Below are positions 9,429 to 18,625 of a stretch of 64,000 nt of DNA, one piece after another; position 1 is the stretch's first letter, and each line of letters starts with the position of its first letter. Location: positions 496,001 through 560,000 of the forward strand of contig NZ_SZQJ01000004.1 of NCBI RefSeq assembly GCF_013369335.1, given 5' to 3'. A model generated the notes under the pieces. It did no database searches. It was given only the letters and a program-made list of their open reading frames with translations, and was not told the DNA's origin. The stretch comes from Vibrio sp. JPW-9-11-11. Its GTDB lineage: Bacteria > Pseudomonadota > Gammaproteobacteria > Enterobacterales > Vibrionaceae. The translations under genes and the position numbers were made by a program.

Positions 9429-11177
9429 TTGAGCAACAGTAAGTACTTTCAAGATGAGCTGACGTATCTTCGTGAAGCCGGAAGCGAGTTTGCGAAATAT
9501 CACCCGAAGTTAACGCATTTTCTTGCAGAGGGGACCTTTGATCCTGATGTAGAGCGACTACTAGAAGGTTTTGCATTTCTTACAGGTAGAATTCGCGAAA
9601 AAATTGATGATGAATTGCCAGAGCTTACTCAATCATTAATGACTTTGTTGTGGCCTCACTACATGCGTTCAGTGCCGTCTATGTGTATCAGTGAGCTAAA
9701 ACCTCATACTGGTAGTGTGACAGAAAAAACAGTTGTTAAAAGAGGGGCCGAAATGGCAAGCGAGCAAGTAGAAGGAACACAATGCTTGTTCCGTACTTGC
9801 TACGATGTTGAGTTATATCCCATCGCAATCACAGGTATAGAACAAACCAATAGTCGTACAAGCTCAACGATTGAAATTACGCTTTCAACTGAGCATGGTC
9901 TTGAACTGTCTCGTATTGGGTTAGATACGCTTAGGTTACATCTTCATGGTGAAATTCACATATCGCGCACCGTATTCTTATGGTTGTTCCGGTACCTAGA
10001 TTACGTAGAGCTAGACGTGGGCGGTGGATATAAACATAAACTTGGTCCAGAGTTTGTAAAACCTGTCGGGTTCCAAGAACAAGAAGCGTTGCTTCCATAC
10101 AGTAAAAACTCTTTTTCTGGCTACCGATTATTGCAAGAGCTGTTCTCATTACCTGACAAGTTTATGTTCTTTGATATTTATGGCTTAGAGTGGTTAAAAG
10201 GCATTCCCCAGCGTAGCAACGTAAATATCAAGTTTCATTTTAAGCGTTCCCTACCGTCAGAAGTAATTTTAAAGGACAAGCACCTACGCTTACACTGCAC
10301 ACCGGCGGTCAATCTGTTTGATCAAGACGGTGATCCGATAAGGTTAGATCATCGACGTAATGAATATAAAGTACGTCCTCAAAGCACCAATCAAGACCAT
10401 TATGAAGTTTATTCTATTGAGCATGTTGAAAGTTGGAGCAAAGATGAGCGTCGCCGCAAACCACTGATTGAGTTTGAAACTTTTGAACATCAAATCAATC
10501 AAAGAGACAAACGTGAGTTTTATAAATCGAAAGTGGGTGAACGTGTTAGTGGTCGAGGATTAGAGCGATATATTTCCTTCCACACCCATAACGGTGATAT
10601 TGCAGATCTAGGCTCTGAAACGGTACTGATGAAATTGCAATGTAGCAATGCAGATTTAGCCGAGCGATTATCTGTCGGAGACATTACTTACGCTACTCAC
10701 AAATCACCGACATTTGCGACGTTTGAAAATATTACTAAGCCAACGCAATCTGTCAGCCCTCAAGTTAATGGTGAGCTACAGTGGCAACTTATCGCAAACA
10801 TGTCGTTAAACTATTTGTCTTTAGCAAATATCGATGTTCTTAAGGTCTTGTTATCGACATATGATTTTCACTCTCGTGTTGATAGGCAGGCACATCGAGC
10901 TTCAATACATCGCCTAGATGGCATTATTTCTTCTGAAATGAAGCCGATCGATCGCGTGTTTAGAGGTGTCTCAGTGCGTGGTAACCAGTTCAAACTAGTC
11001 ACCAACTCAAAATATTTTGTTAATGAAGGTGATATGTTTTTGATGGTGAATGTATTGAACGAATTCATCAGACTTTATTCAAGTGTTAACTCATTTACAG
11101 AGCTTGAGGTCTTTGATGAAGCGAGTGGTGAAGTGTACAGATGGGCCAGCTTAATCGGACAGCAGACAATACTATGA
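9429..11177 (+). CDS. tssF: T6SS baseplate protein TssF (VasA)
   Basis: About 582 residues if translation begins at the TTG at 9429 (protein start SNSKYFQDELTYLR, the usual TssF beginning); the open frame extends further upstream into tssE but that part lacks family character. Conserved features include the FAKYHPKLTHFL segment, LLEGFAFLTGRIREKIDDE, the LLWPHYMRSVPSM block and the C-terminal LNEFIRLYSSVNSFTEL. TssF forms the wedge complex with TssG, TssE and TssK. A partial Shine-Dalgarno (TAGGT) precedes the TTG. Its stop overlaps the tssG start (ATGA). Confidence 0.94.
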   Translation: MSNSKYFQDELTYLREAGSEFAKYHPKLTHFLAEGTFDPDVERLLEGFAFLTGRIREKIDDELPELTQSLMTLLWPHYMRSVPSMCISELKPHTGSVTEKTVVKRGAEMASEQVEGTQCLFRTCYDVELYPIAITGIEQTNSRTSSTIEITLSTEHGLELSRIGLDTLRLHLHGEIHISRTVFLWLFRYLDYVELDVGGGYKHKLGPEFVKPVGFQEQEALLPYSKNSFSGYRLLQELFSLPDKFMFFDIYGLEWLKGIPQRSNVNIKFHFKRSLPSEVILKDKHLRLHCTPAVNLFDQDGDPIRLDHRRNEYKVRPQSTNQDHYEVYSIEHVESWSKDERRRKPLIEFETFEHQINQRDKREFYKSKVGERVSGRGLERYISFHTHNGDIADLGSETVLMKLQCSNADLAERLSVGDITYATHKSPTFATFENITKPTQSVSPQVNGELQWQLIANMSLNYLSLANIDVLKVLLSTYDFHSRVDRQAHRASIHRLDGIISSEMKPIDRVFRGVSVRGNQFKLVTNSKYFVNEGDMFLMVNVLNEFIRLYSSVNSFTELEVFDEASGEVYRWASLIGQQTIL

Positions 11178-12172
11178 TAAATGTACTATCTGAAGATTCG
11201 CACGAGTTTAGCTTCTACCAAGCAGTTTTACTGCTCGAAAAGCACTATCAGCGCCTACCAGATTCCAATTTTTCTGCGGTGGGAGAGAACAAATACTTTC
11301 ATCAAGAGCGCATAGAGTTCAGTGTTTCTCCGAAGTTAAGTTTTCCTAAGAGTGATATGGACTTTATTGTCCATATGGAGCGTAATGGTCAGCAATACTC
11401 TCGAATTGAAACCAATTTTTTAGGCTTACATGGGGCCAGCTCACCGCTACCTGCATCATATACAGAAAAGCTGGCCGGAAGAGACCCAGACGATAATCCG
11501 GTCAAGGGATTTTTTGATTTCTTCCACAATCGCTATACGAGTTTACTCTATCGTGTGTGGAAGAAATATCGCTATCACGTTCAGTATCAAAGCGGTGCTA
11601 GTGATACATTCTCTGGCCGAATACTGCACTTAGCGGGTCTGTCTGGTGTGATGCAAGACTGTGAAGTCGCTGAACTAGACAGGGCAAAAATACTTTCTTA
11701 CGTCAATCAATTATCCACACGTACGCGTTCTCCCAAGTTGATTGCGGGAATCGTTTCTCACTATTTCTCTCTGCCTAGTGTGAGAATTGAAGAGTGGGTT
11801 TATCGAAGAGTTAACATCGCCGAGTGCCAGAGAAACAAGCTAAACCGAGCTAACTGTGTTTTAGGCCAGACTCTACACTTAGGTCAAAGTATTGCGGATT
11901 TGAACGGTAAGTTTAACTTATGCATCGATGAGATTGACTTTGCCACTTTTAGGCGCTTTTCATATGGTGGCGAATTGCACAATACATTGGTTGGTTTAAT
12001 GCGATTTATATTGCGAGACCCAATGTCTTGGGATCTGAAACTAACGGTGAACCTCGATACGGTACCTGCGAACAAATTGGGGCATGGGGAAGGAAACCAC
12101 TTAGGGCAGACCGCATGGTTGGGCAACCCCAGCGAGAAAGACGTAGCGATTAAAGTTATTGGAAGTATTTAA
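11174..12172 (+). CDS. tssG: T6SS baseplate protein TssG (VasB)
   Basis: 332 residues from the ATG at 11174, which overlaps the tssF stop as ATGA; an in-frame ATG at 11141 would add 11 residues and cannot be excluded. Hallmarks are the SFYQAVLLLEK helix, the RIETNFLGLHGASSPLP block near residue 82 and FFDFFHNRYTSLLYR near residue 120. TssG partners TssF in the baseplate wedge. This is the last gene of the left + strand block and is followed at once by a strong bidirectional terminator. Confidence 0.94.
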   Translation: MINVLSEDSHEFSFYQAVLLLEKHYQRLPDSNFSAVGENKYFHQERIEFSVSPKLSFPKSDMDFIVHMERNGQQYSRIETNFLGLHGASSPLPASYTEKLAGRDPDDNPVKGFFDFFHNRYTSLLYRVWKKYRYHVQYQSGASDTFSGRILHLAGLSGVMQDCEVAELDRAKILSYVNQLSTRTRSPKLIAGIVSHYFSLPSVRIEEWVYRRVNIAECQRNKLNRANCVLGQTLHLGQSIADLNGKFNLCIDEIDFATFRRFSYGGELHNTLVGLMRFILRDPMSWDLKLTVNLDTVPANKLGHGEGNHLGQTAWLGNPSEKDVAIKVIGSI

Positions 12173-12198
12173 AAAGCCGCTCTAAAGAGCGGCTTTTT
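12171..12198. terminator. Bidirectional terminator between tssG and the convergent regulator gene
   Basis: An almost perfect inverted repeat (AAAAAGCCGCTCT with AGAGCGGCTTTTT) that begins in the tssG stop codon. It has a T run on both strands and so can stop tssG transcription from the left and the Lrp/AsnC gene from the right. Confidence 0.92.
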
Positions 12199-12217
12199 CA
12201 CAGATATATCTCGCCTA

Positions 12218-12670
12218 CTAGCGACTAATAGGCTGGTGGAGCACTACAGTCGTATCAAGTTTTTGGATTCCACTGAAAGACTCAATTTCATTGGATAGAT
12301 GGTGAATAGACTGTAGATCTGGAGCTTCGATCAAGGCAATAATATCAAAGTTACCGCCAACGACACTCGTTAAGCGTACTTCCGGGATCTCTTTAAGCGC
12401 ATTTGTGACATCATTTTTCTTGCCTTTCTCACAAGAAATAAGCAAGTAGCTTGCTGCCGTACGCCCTTCGTTCTCGACACGTATTTGAGCCGTATATCCT
12501 TTGATAATACCAGTCTGCTCTAGTCGGTTGATTCGCTCGGCCACTGCTGTACGAGACAAACCGATGTTACGAGATAGGTTTGCGATTGACTGACGTCCGT
12601 TTGATAACAGGCTCGAAAGTATTTTTCGATCCAACTTATCTAAGCCTTGTAAAGTCATGTTAGAAATCAT
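12218..12670 (-). CDS. Lrp/AsnC family transcriptional regulator in the T6SS cluster
   Basis: 150 residues. An N-terminal winged helix-turn-helix (LDRKILSSLLSNGRQSIANL, then LSRTAVAERINRLEQTGIIKGY) is followed by an AsnC effector-binding domain with VRLTSVVGGNFDIIALIEA. It lies just downstream of tssM on the same strand, separated by about 30 bases, so it may be read from the tssM operon. The position matches VP1407 of V. parahaemolyticus, which to my knowledge is a regulator needed for T6SS1 activity. The ligand is unknown. Starts at 12670 and 12658 are both possible. Confidence 0.88.
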   Translation of the reverse strand: MISNMTLQGLDKLDRKILSSLLSNGRQSIANLSRNIGLSRTAVAERINRLEQTGIIKGYTAQIRVENEGRTAASYLLISCEKGKKNDVTNALKEIPEVRLTSVVGGNFDIIALIEAPDLQSIHHLSNEIESFSGIQKLDTTVVLHQPISR

Positions 12671-12701
12671 GTGTTCTGCCTAATTTATTTTTATATATTT
12701 A

Positions 12702-15700
12702 TTAAATTGACTCTGGAAGTGTAAAGCTATACAGCTCCGCTAGAGTAAACGGGTTTTTCTGTGTCAGTGGGGTGATACGAAGGCTCAAATCCCGTCCTGA
12801 CACTTTTATGTTACTGACGAAGCTACCGTTATGAGTGTTTGTCAGGGACGAATCACCTAGCAATCTATATATCGCCCATTGACCACTCTTATTTAAAACG
12901 TGCTGTTTACCTTCGTCGGTTACATCTTGGATCGTGATACTGATGTTGAAGTCACCATTTTGAGGTGGCCACTCCATCTCACGAATTCTGCTCGGACCGT
13001 GATAGTAGCTAATATCAGTGTCAGCAATTTTAATACTTGCTCTGATCGCACTTGAATCAAGGTCTAGTACTTTAGTGCTAAAAGGTATATTAACGCGGTT
13101 GGTACGTTTATTAATTAGCGTATCTCTTATGACGTTGTAGTTACGTAGCTGTACCAGCATCGCAGGCGAGAGAGGCATAGTCTCGCCATCAACCTGTTTT
13201 GGTGTCCATAAGTTGGTGTCATAAAACGGTGCAAAGTTCTTTTGTATAAAGGTGTCTAGCAAGCCACCCGATGCGAAGAGAAGCTCAAAGTCTTCAATAG
13301 AAATTTCTTCAGTTGCCGATAGATCAAAAGGATACTTGCCGAGGCCGAGTTCTTTAAACTTGGTATAGACTTCGCTATACCATTGAGTTTGGATACCTTT
13401 TGACGATTCGGTAATCATTACTGACCAACTTTGTTTAACGACTTCAAGCAGCCAACTTCTGACTGGTTCAGGTGATTTTTGCGCAATTTGCTTGAGCTTA
13501 ATTAACGGATCTGCATCAGTACTGTTCATTCTATGCTGAGCTGCGGCCAAAGCCGCCATTTGTGGATCTGGGGCATCAGCAATGTCTTTCATGTAGGTAC
13601 GAACACGGCTCAGTGCTGCAATTGTTTCGTCCCACGGTGTAGGAGAGTTTGGAGTTTCACTGACTTGCAGTTGGTTTAGTAAATGGAAAGCCTGCTCGAC
13701 ACGTTTCATTAGTAGGTAATCAGGTTTGATCACTTCTTCAGCTGCTTCCGAAGCAGAATTGGCGACATCTAGTAGCTTCGGGTTTACCTTTGAAACGAGA
13801 GCATTTTGTTCTCCTATGGGAGAGAACTGTGTATTGGCATAGACTTGCTTTAAAACAGTTGTCAGAGGAGATGAAGGCCCCGAAATTAAGTCTATTGCAT
13901 TGGTTAGATCGCCGACATTTTCATAGTGTTGTACTTTGAGTTCACTTAGTGCGTTACGCCAATAGCTAATGTAGTCATCAGTATATTTCTTGCGGACCTG
14001 GTCTTTAAAGGCCTCTTGTTCTTGCGGTGTGGGGATAACATGATTTGACAAGCCAAGTACCCAATTATCACTGATGACTTGTTGAGACAATAGATCTACA
14101 CGAGGACGATAAAAAGTACTAAATCCTGTGGAAGTATAGGCTTTGTCAATCGCCAATCGTTCTGCATCAGTTGGAGTTGAGAAGACGTTACTAAACTCAA
14201 ACCCGACAGCACGTTGAAGATCTAAAGAACCTAAACCAGTCGCTTTTGCTTGGCTTAATATACCCGCGTACACAAGGTCAACATTGGAGTTCGATAGCAA
14301 CGAACGTCTAGTGGCACGAACAAGGTCCATACTAATGTTTACTGGGGCAAATTCGGTACGGAAATAAGCGTCTAGATAGCCCATAGTCTGCTGCACTAGC
14401 TCAGGCTCACTTAATTCGCTAAGCACTTCTAAAGTTTGGTTGCGAAGAAAGGTGATATCTCGTTTAGAAGGGTCATGGAGCATTAAGTACCCTTTAAGCA
14501 ATGGCATCGAACGATTGACGTCATGAAGGTCTTGCGTCAGTTGGACACGATAACCACGTTCTAAAATGGGCATTATTTGCTGAGATACCTGTTGGATGAG
14601 TGCCCCATATGCAATTTTAGTACTTTCGTCTAAACGGCTTATATTGAGTGGTAATAGTTGGTCTTCTAGAGCTTTTGAACCACTTAACCATGCATTGTAC
14701 GAGGGTTGAACCGTTTTGTTCGCGTCAGCGAGCAAAGTGTTAAAGTCTGAGTTTTGATCGCTTTGACTTTTATCATTAATTCCAAGTAGCTGGTGAATGA
14801 CACGTAAATTACTGTCAAGCGTAGTAGCTAAGAAGTAGCCGCCGCCTACGAGTAAAATAATGGACGCGAGCATTGCTAGGCGACTTTGCCTTTGGATTAT
14901 CCGAAGGTAAGCTTTGTTCTCTCCGGCAAAGTCACTTTCTGGCAACACTTGAGAGTCCATTAAAAATCTTGAAAAATAAGGGGTTTCTGTTAGGTGGGTA
15001 TGCTCAGAGGCTATGATCGGTAAATTAAAATAGTTGCTGCAACTTTTCGCGAGTAAGTTGTACTTTCGACCACCTTGCAAACTAGAACAAAAGAAAATTT
15101 CACGGATGTCTAAAGCGTACAATCCGTTATTGGCTTCGCAAAGGCGATCAAGAATGTAGCCGATCTCCGATTGGCAGAGTTCAAACTGCTTTGGAAATGA
15201 AAGAATAGCTTGTTTCTCTGCAATATCGTTCGATGATGATGAAGAATCTAGGGCATTTGTCTCAAGTACTTTTACCAGGTTCTGATAGCTGTCACGGTAG
15301 TACTCAGTCATGACACCTTTTGCTTCTTTTAGTGGAATAGAAAGAAACTCCACGCGAGATTTGAGCGAGCTGAAACCCACATACTCTTTGAAACCGTCAA
15401 GCTTATCCAATTTGGACATCATTAAATATACAGGTAGAGCAGAAGAGGTTTTTTCGTTGATAGACGTCATGCGTTCTAGCAGCGCAGTCATGGTGTAATC
15501 TTTTTGCTCTGGTTCTGAAATGATGAGGAACTCGAAGTCAACAAACAGTAGGCATCCTGAGAAAGGTTTGCGTGGTCGATATCGGATCACTTCGTCTACA
15601 AACGTAGTCCAAAGAGAAGCATCACTGCTTGAGACTTCTTGGAATACGAGTCTCTGATCTGGCTTTACATATACCGCGCTGTCAGATTCGAACCATTGGA

Positions 15701-16088
15701 AAAAATCGTTTTTCGCGGTACGAGTCTTGTCCATGGGCTTAATGGCGCTAGAGTTAAACAAAAACTGACACCGGCCAGACGCCTTATTACCAATCATCAA
15801 GTAAATTGGTTTATTACCTGCGTTGGCAAGCAGTGGTCGTATGACCATTGATAGTGCTTCTTCTTCCGTCTCTAGGCGTTGCGCTTTTAGATTATTTTTC
15901 TTCTTATACCAGAGAGTTACCTGAAAAATCAGATAGAAAGTGACTATAGAAGCCAGCCCTACCCAAAGATACAGTTCTTGGTCTTCTTCTAACCAGAACA
16001 AAGATGCGGCGATCAGTATTGCTGCGAGCAGCAAAGCAATGATGGTGGAAACCACTATTGGGTTCCTAGTTATTTTTTGTTTAAACAT
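12702..16088 (-). CDS. tssM: T6SS inner-membrane complex protein TssM (IcmF)
   Basis: 1128 residues. Two N-terminal membrane helices (about 12-33 and 41-60), a cytoplasmic domain, a third helix near residue 415 (ASIILLVGGGYFLATTL) and a large periplasmic part ending in the TssM C-terminal beta domain (HGPSRIREMEWPP). It spans the envelope with TssL and TssJ. At the usual nucleotide-binding loop the sequence is GNKASGRC (residues 100-107), lacking the Lys and Ser/Thr of Walker A, so NTP hydrolysis is doubtful. It is transcribed with the upstream ImpA_N gene, 23 bases away. Confidence 0.95.
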   Translation of the reverse strand: MFKQKITRNPIVVSTIIALLLAAILIAASLFWLEEDQELYLWVGLASIVTFYLIFQVTLWYKKKNNLKAQRLETEEEALSMVIRPLLANAGNKPIYLMIGNKASGRCQFLFNSSAIKPMDKTRTAKNDFFQWFESDSAVYVKPDQRLVFQEVSSSDASLWTTFVDEVIRYRPRKPFSGCLLFVDFEFLIISEPEQKDYTMTALLERMTSINEKTSSALPVYLMMSKLDKLDGFKEYVGFSSLKSRVEFLSIPLKEAKGVMTEYYRDSYQNLVKVLETNALDSSSSSNDIAEKQAILSFPKQFELCQSEIGYILDRLCEANNGLYALDIREIFFCSSLQGGRKYNLLAKSCSNYFNLPIIASEHTHLTETPYFSRFLMDSQVLPESDFAGENKAYLRIIQRQSRLAMLASIILLVGGGYFLATTLDSNLRVIHQLLGINDKSQSDQNSDFNTLLADANKTVQPSYNAWLSGSKALEDQLLPLNISRLDESTKIAYGALIQQVSQQIMPILERGYRVQLTQDLHDVNRSMPLLKGYLMLHDPSKRDITFLRNQTLEVLSELSEPELVQQTMGYLDAYFRTEFAPVNISMDLVRATRRSLLSNSNVDLVYAGILSQAKATGLGSLDLQRAVGFEFSNVFSTPTDAERLAIDKAYTSTGFSTFYRPRVDLLSQQVISDNWVLGLSNHVIPTPQEQEAFKDQVRKKYTDDYISYWRNALSELKVQHYENVGDLTNAIDLISGPSSPLTTVLKQVYANTQFSPIGEQNALVSKVNPKLLDVANSASEAAEEVIKPDYLLMKRVEQAFHLLNQLQVSETPNSPTPWDETIAALSRVRTYMKDIADAPDPQMAALAAAQHRMNSTDADPLIKLKQIAQKSPEPVRSWLLEVVKQSWSVMITESSKGIQTQWYSEVYTKFKELGLGKYPFDLSATEEISIEDFELLFASGGLLDTFIQKNFAPFYDTNLWTPKQVDGETMPLSPAMLVQLRNYNVIRDTLINKRTNRVNIPFSTKVLDLDSSAIRASIKIADTDISYYHGPSRIREMEWPPQNGDFNISITIQDVTDEGKQHVLNKSGQWAIYRLLGDSSLTNTHNGSFVSNIKVSGRDLSLRITPLTQKNPFTLAELYSFTLPESI

Positions 16089-16111
16089 AAGCCTTTGGTT
16101 TTTTGACGTAG

Positions 16112-17392
16112 TTATTTGTTGTTAGTTTTGTCTGTTTTTATTTGTTGTAACTTGTATAGATAGGTGTTGAGCAACAGCAATGAGCGCTCAATTTCTGATT
16201 GCTCCTGTTGTTTTTCTGCGTATTCGATTCTACCTAGTAAAGGAAACAGTGAGTTACTGTACTTGTATGCCGCTTCTGCATCTTTGTTTGAGTTCTGATT
16301 CGCGATATTGGCGAAAACAGTTCTAGCATGTGAAAATCGCTTGTGAATAGTTGTGAACTCCTGCTCGAAATTCTTTCGTTGTGCCTCGAAGTTCTCACGC
16401 AGCTGTGAAATAGAAGATGAGTCAGGATACAGCCTTGTCAGTTTCAAAGTCAGGTCATCGATGACTTCGATATTGCTGACTTTGACGGGGTCAAAATACC
16501 AATTAGTCATAAGAGAACTAAGGCGATCTACAGTAGATTCTCTTAGCGCCGCGGTGTGAGTCTTGTTTTCATGACTAAGAGAGTCAACGATTGAAGACAG
16601 CTCCGTTAAAGACGCATGGCTAATCTGCTGTGTCAGGGAAGAATACTCATATTGTTTGTGGATGAAATGTGCAAAAAATGCAAAAAGAATCAACCCAATA
16701 AGCGCATAGGTGGCGACATTGCTTTTTGGCTCTGGTGCTTTTTCTTTTTCCACAGGCTTAACTGGAGGAGCGATCTCTACTTTAATTCCGGGTACGGACT
16801 GTTCAGTGTTTGTTGGCTTTGGCTTGTGAGTTGCTTCTAGCGCTTTGCGTGTTTCTTTGAACTCTTCAATCCACTGGCTCAATATGCGACGTATACGACC
16901 AAATGAAGGTGCTTTGATGCCATAGTGCAGGCGTAATTCCTCTTCAATACGTAGGCATAATTGGTGCGCTGCTTCTATAAGTGGTAGTTCCTCAGGGCGA
17001 GGAGTGTACTTTTTGATACGTTTTTCAACATATTCGACCATCCACTCAACAGCACTCATTCGCGCATTTGGCTTAGAGTGCTCTGGATAAGCAGAGTACC
17101 AGTAGACGATACACAGGTCGAGAAGTGAATTAAGGCCTTCGACGAGCCCTTTTAACCCTTCATTGTGAGTCGATGCGACAGTGTAGTAGCAACTGCAGCG
17201 AAAGTCCTTGCTGTGGGTTGTGAGAATTTTTTTTGATAACGTCTGAACACTTTTCCATGACACTCGACCTGTCACTTTATTCAAGTTATTTACTTGACGT
17301 TTGATCTCATCAAAATCATCCAAGCCGTTGGGATTTAAGCCGCTCGGATTATTTTCATCGATCGGCCTTCTGGCGAACTCGCTGAAAAACAT
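16112..17392 (-). CDS. Membrane-anchored ImpA_N protein (VasL/TagA-like TssA paralogue)
   Basis: 426 residues. An N-terminal ImpA_N domain (about 8-140, with YPEHSKPNARMSAVEWMVEY matching the TssA signature) is followed by a Pro/Lys-rich linker and one membrane helix near residues 229-247 (YALIGLILFAFFAHFI). The C-terminal part is helical. TssA-like proteins with a membrane helix, such as VasL and TagA, influence sheath assembly or anchor its distal end. It heads the - strand operon with tssM and the regulator. The role here is inferred from domain layout. Confidence 0.82.
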   Translation of the reverse strand: MFFSEFARRPIDENNPSGLNPNGLDDFDEIKRQVNNLNKVTGRVSWKSVQTLSKKILTTHSKDFRCSCYYTVASTHNEGLKGLVEGLNSLLDLCIVYWYSAYPEHSKPNARMSAVEWMVEYVEKRIKKYTPRPEELPLIEAAHQLCLRIEEELRLHYGIKAPSFGRIRRILSQWIEEFKETRKALEATHKPKPTNTEQSVPGIKVEIAPPVKPVEKEKAPEPKSNVATYALIGLILFAFFAHFIHKQYEYSSLTQQISHASLTELSSIVDSLSHENKTHTAALRESTVDRLSSLMTNWYFDPVKVSNIEVIDDLTLKLTRLYPDSSSISQLRENFEAQRKNFEQEFTTIHKRFSHARTVFANIANQNSNKDAEAAYKYSNSLFPLLGRIEYAEKQQEQSEIERSLLLLNTYLYKLQQIKTDKTNNK

Positions 17393-18013
17393 ATTTTTAG
17401 TACCAACTGTTCAATAACCGTTCACACTGTGCTGTGTGATACATAATATTATTATTAAGACTGATTAATCTTTTTTTGGGGATTTTATAGTCAAAAGAAA
17501 GAAATTGAACAATAACTAGTAACAAAAAACGCATAAATTAACTTAATGAGACATTGCTTCCAAGTTTTGTTGTATTGTTGAGTTTTTTGACAGTAATCAA
17601 AGCGTCACTGGTCGCATATTTTGATGATTTTTTATACGTATAATAGCGTTTAAATCATTACTTTATTTTATGGTATGGTGTATTTTTGGAACCAAAGTAA
17701 CGGCTTTTATATTTATGTGTTGCTAAATTAGAAACTCTTTAAATTATCATTCTATTTTCAGAATTTTATTCATATTATGACATAACCTCCCTCTCTGATT
17801 TCATGATGGTGTGATTAATAATTAGCCTGTTTAGGCTATTTAACGTTCTTTGACTCAATCCGACTATATGCCACTTATAATAGTTAAATTGCTTTTATTT
17901 ATAGTCGAAATGCCTTATTTGATGGGGGTAATTTTTACCTTATTGAAAAAGAGAAGATTATTGATATCTTTCGCCTCAACTTTTAATCGTCGGTTTTTTC
18001 CTAGAGGGACGAA
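17393..18013. other. AT-rich divergent promoter region between the two T6SS operons
   Basis: No gene is seen. The stretch is visibly AT-richer than its surroundings and must hold the promoters of the - strand tssM operon and the + strand tagH-tssJKL operon. Two symmetric elements stand out: TCACAC-N6-GTGTGA at 17422-17439, 30 bases upstream of the - strand start, and a perfect 12-base palindrome TTATACGTATAA at 17632-17643 in the middle. The composition suggests H-NS silencing, which is inference. Confidence 0.6.
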
Positions 18014-18616
18014 ATGCTAAAACCAAGTCAATTCGGGCTAATTTCAGCTTTATGCCTATTCTCAACCTTTGCCTTGGCAAAAGGTGAACGATACGGTGCA
18101 TCGGTAAACATGCTAACCATCGATAGCGTCAAATATGATCAAGGTTCGAGTGGAGAGCAAGATACGCTACGCTATGGCATAGTGCATACACGTCCAATTG
18201 ATTTGAATAACAATCGCTGGCGATGGTGGCTTGGCCTAAACTATTTGACTGAAGATGTTATAGCTCCAGCAAATGGCGTTTATCAAGAAGCAACCAACTT
18301 CGAGTTACGCGTTGTGCCTCAATACGCACTCGACTCATGGTCTGTCTTTACTCCATATCTTGGTGCTGGTCTGTCGCTTGGCTACTCACAGTACTCAAAC
18401 CGTTGGAAAGTAGATGACGAGGGCTTCAGATATGGTTCGCAACTAGAAGATATCGAACAGTTTGAGGTGGGAGCAGTTGCGACAATTGGAACGGTAATCA
18501 AGCTAGGTAGTAACCCTGACGCACATATTCAAATCATTCCCCAAGCTTCCTATATCATTCCTGTAGTTAACGAAGGAATCGGCGGCATTGAACTTTCTGT
18601 CTCACTGCTATTTTAA
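18014..18616 (+). CDS. Small outer-membrane beta-barrel-like protein of the T6SS cluster
   Basis: 200 residues with a signal peptide (cleavage after FALA, about residue 22). The mature part alternates polar and hydrophobic residues, has many aromatic residues (WRWWLGLNYL, FTPYLGAGLSLGYS), and ends in the aromatic-terminal strand IELSVSLLF. This is the look of an 8-strand porin-like barrel. Similar genes occupy this place in V. parahaemolyticus-type T6SS1 clusters. Its role is unknown; it is not a core component. The start follows AGAGGGACGAA, and tagH follows after 9 bases. Confidence 0.72.
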   Translation: MLKPSQFGLISALCLFSTFALAKGERYGASVNMLTIDSVKYDQGSSGEQDTLRYGIVHTRPIDLNNNRWRWWLGLNYLTEDVIAPANGVYQEATNFELRVVPQYALDSWSVFTPYLGAGLSLGYSQYSNRWKVDDEGFRYGSQLEDIEQFEVGAVATIGTVIKLGSNPDAHIQIIPQASYIIPVVNEGIGGIELSVSLLF

Positions 18617-18625
18617 AGGTTAGCA

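Noticed and set aside
17422..17439. TCACAC-N6-GTGTGA read as a CRP site
   Set aside because: The half-sites are in the reverse order to TGTGA-N6-TCACA, so CRP binding is not expected; kept only as an unassigned palindrome.
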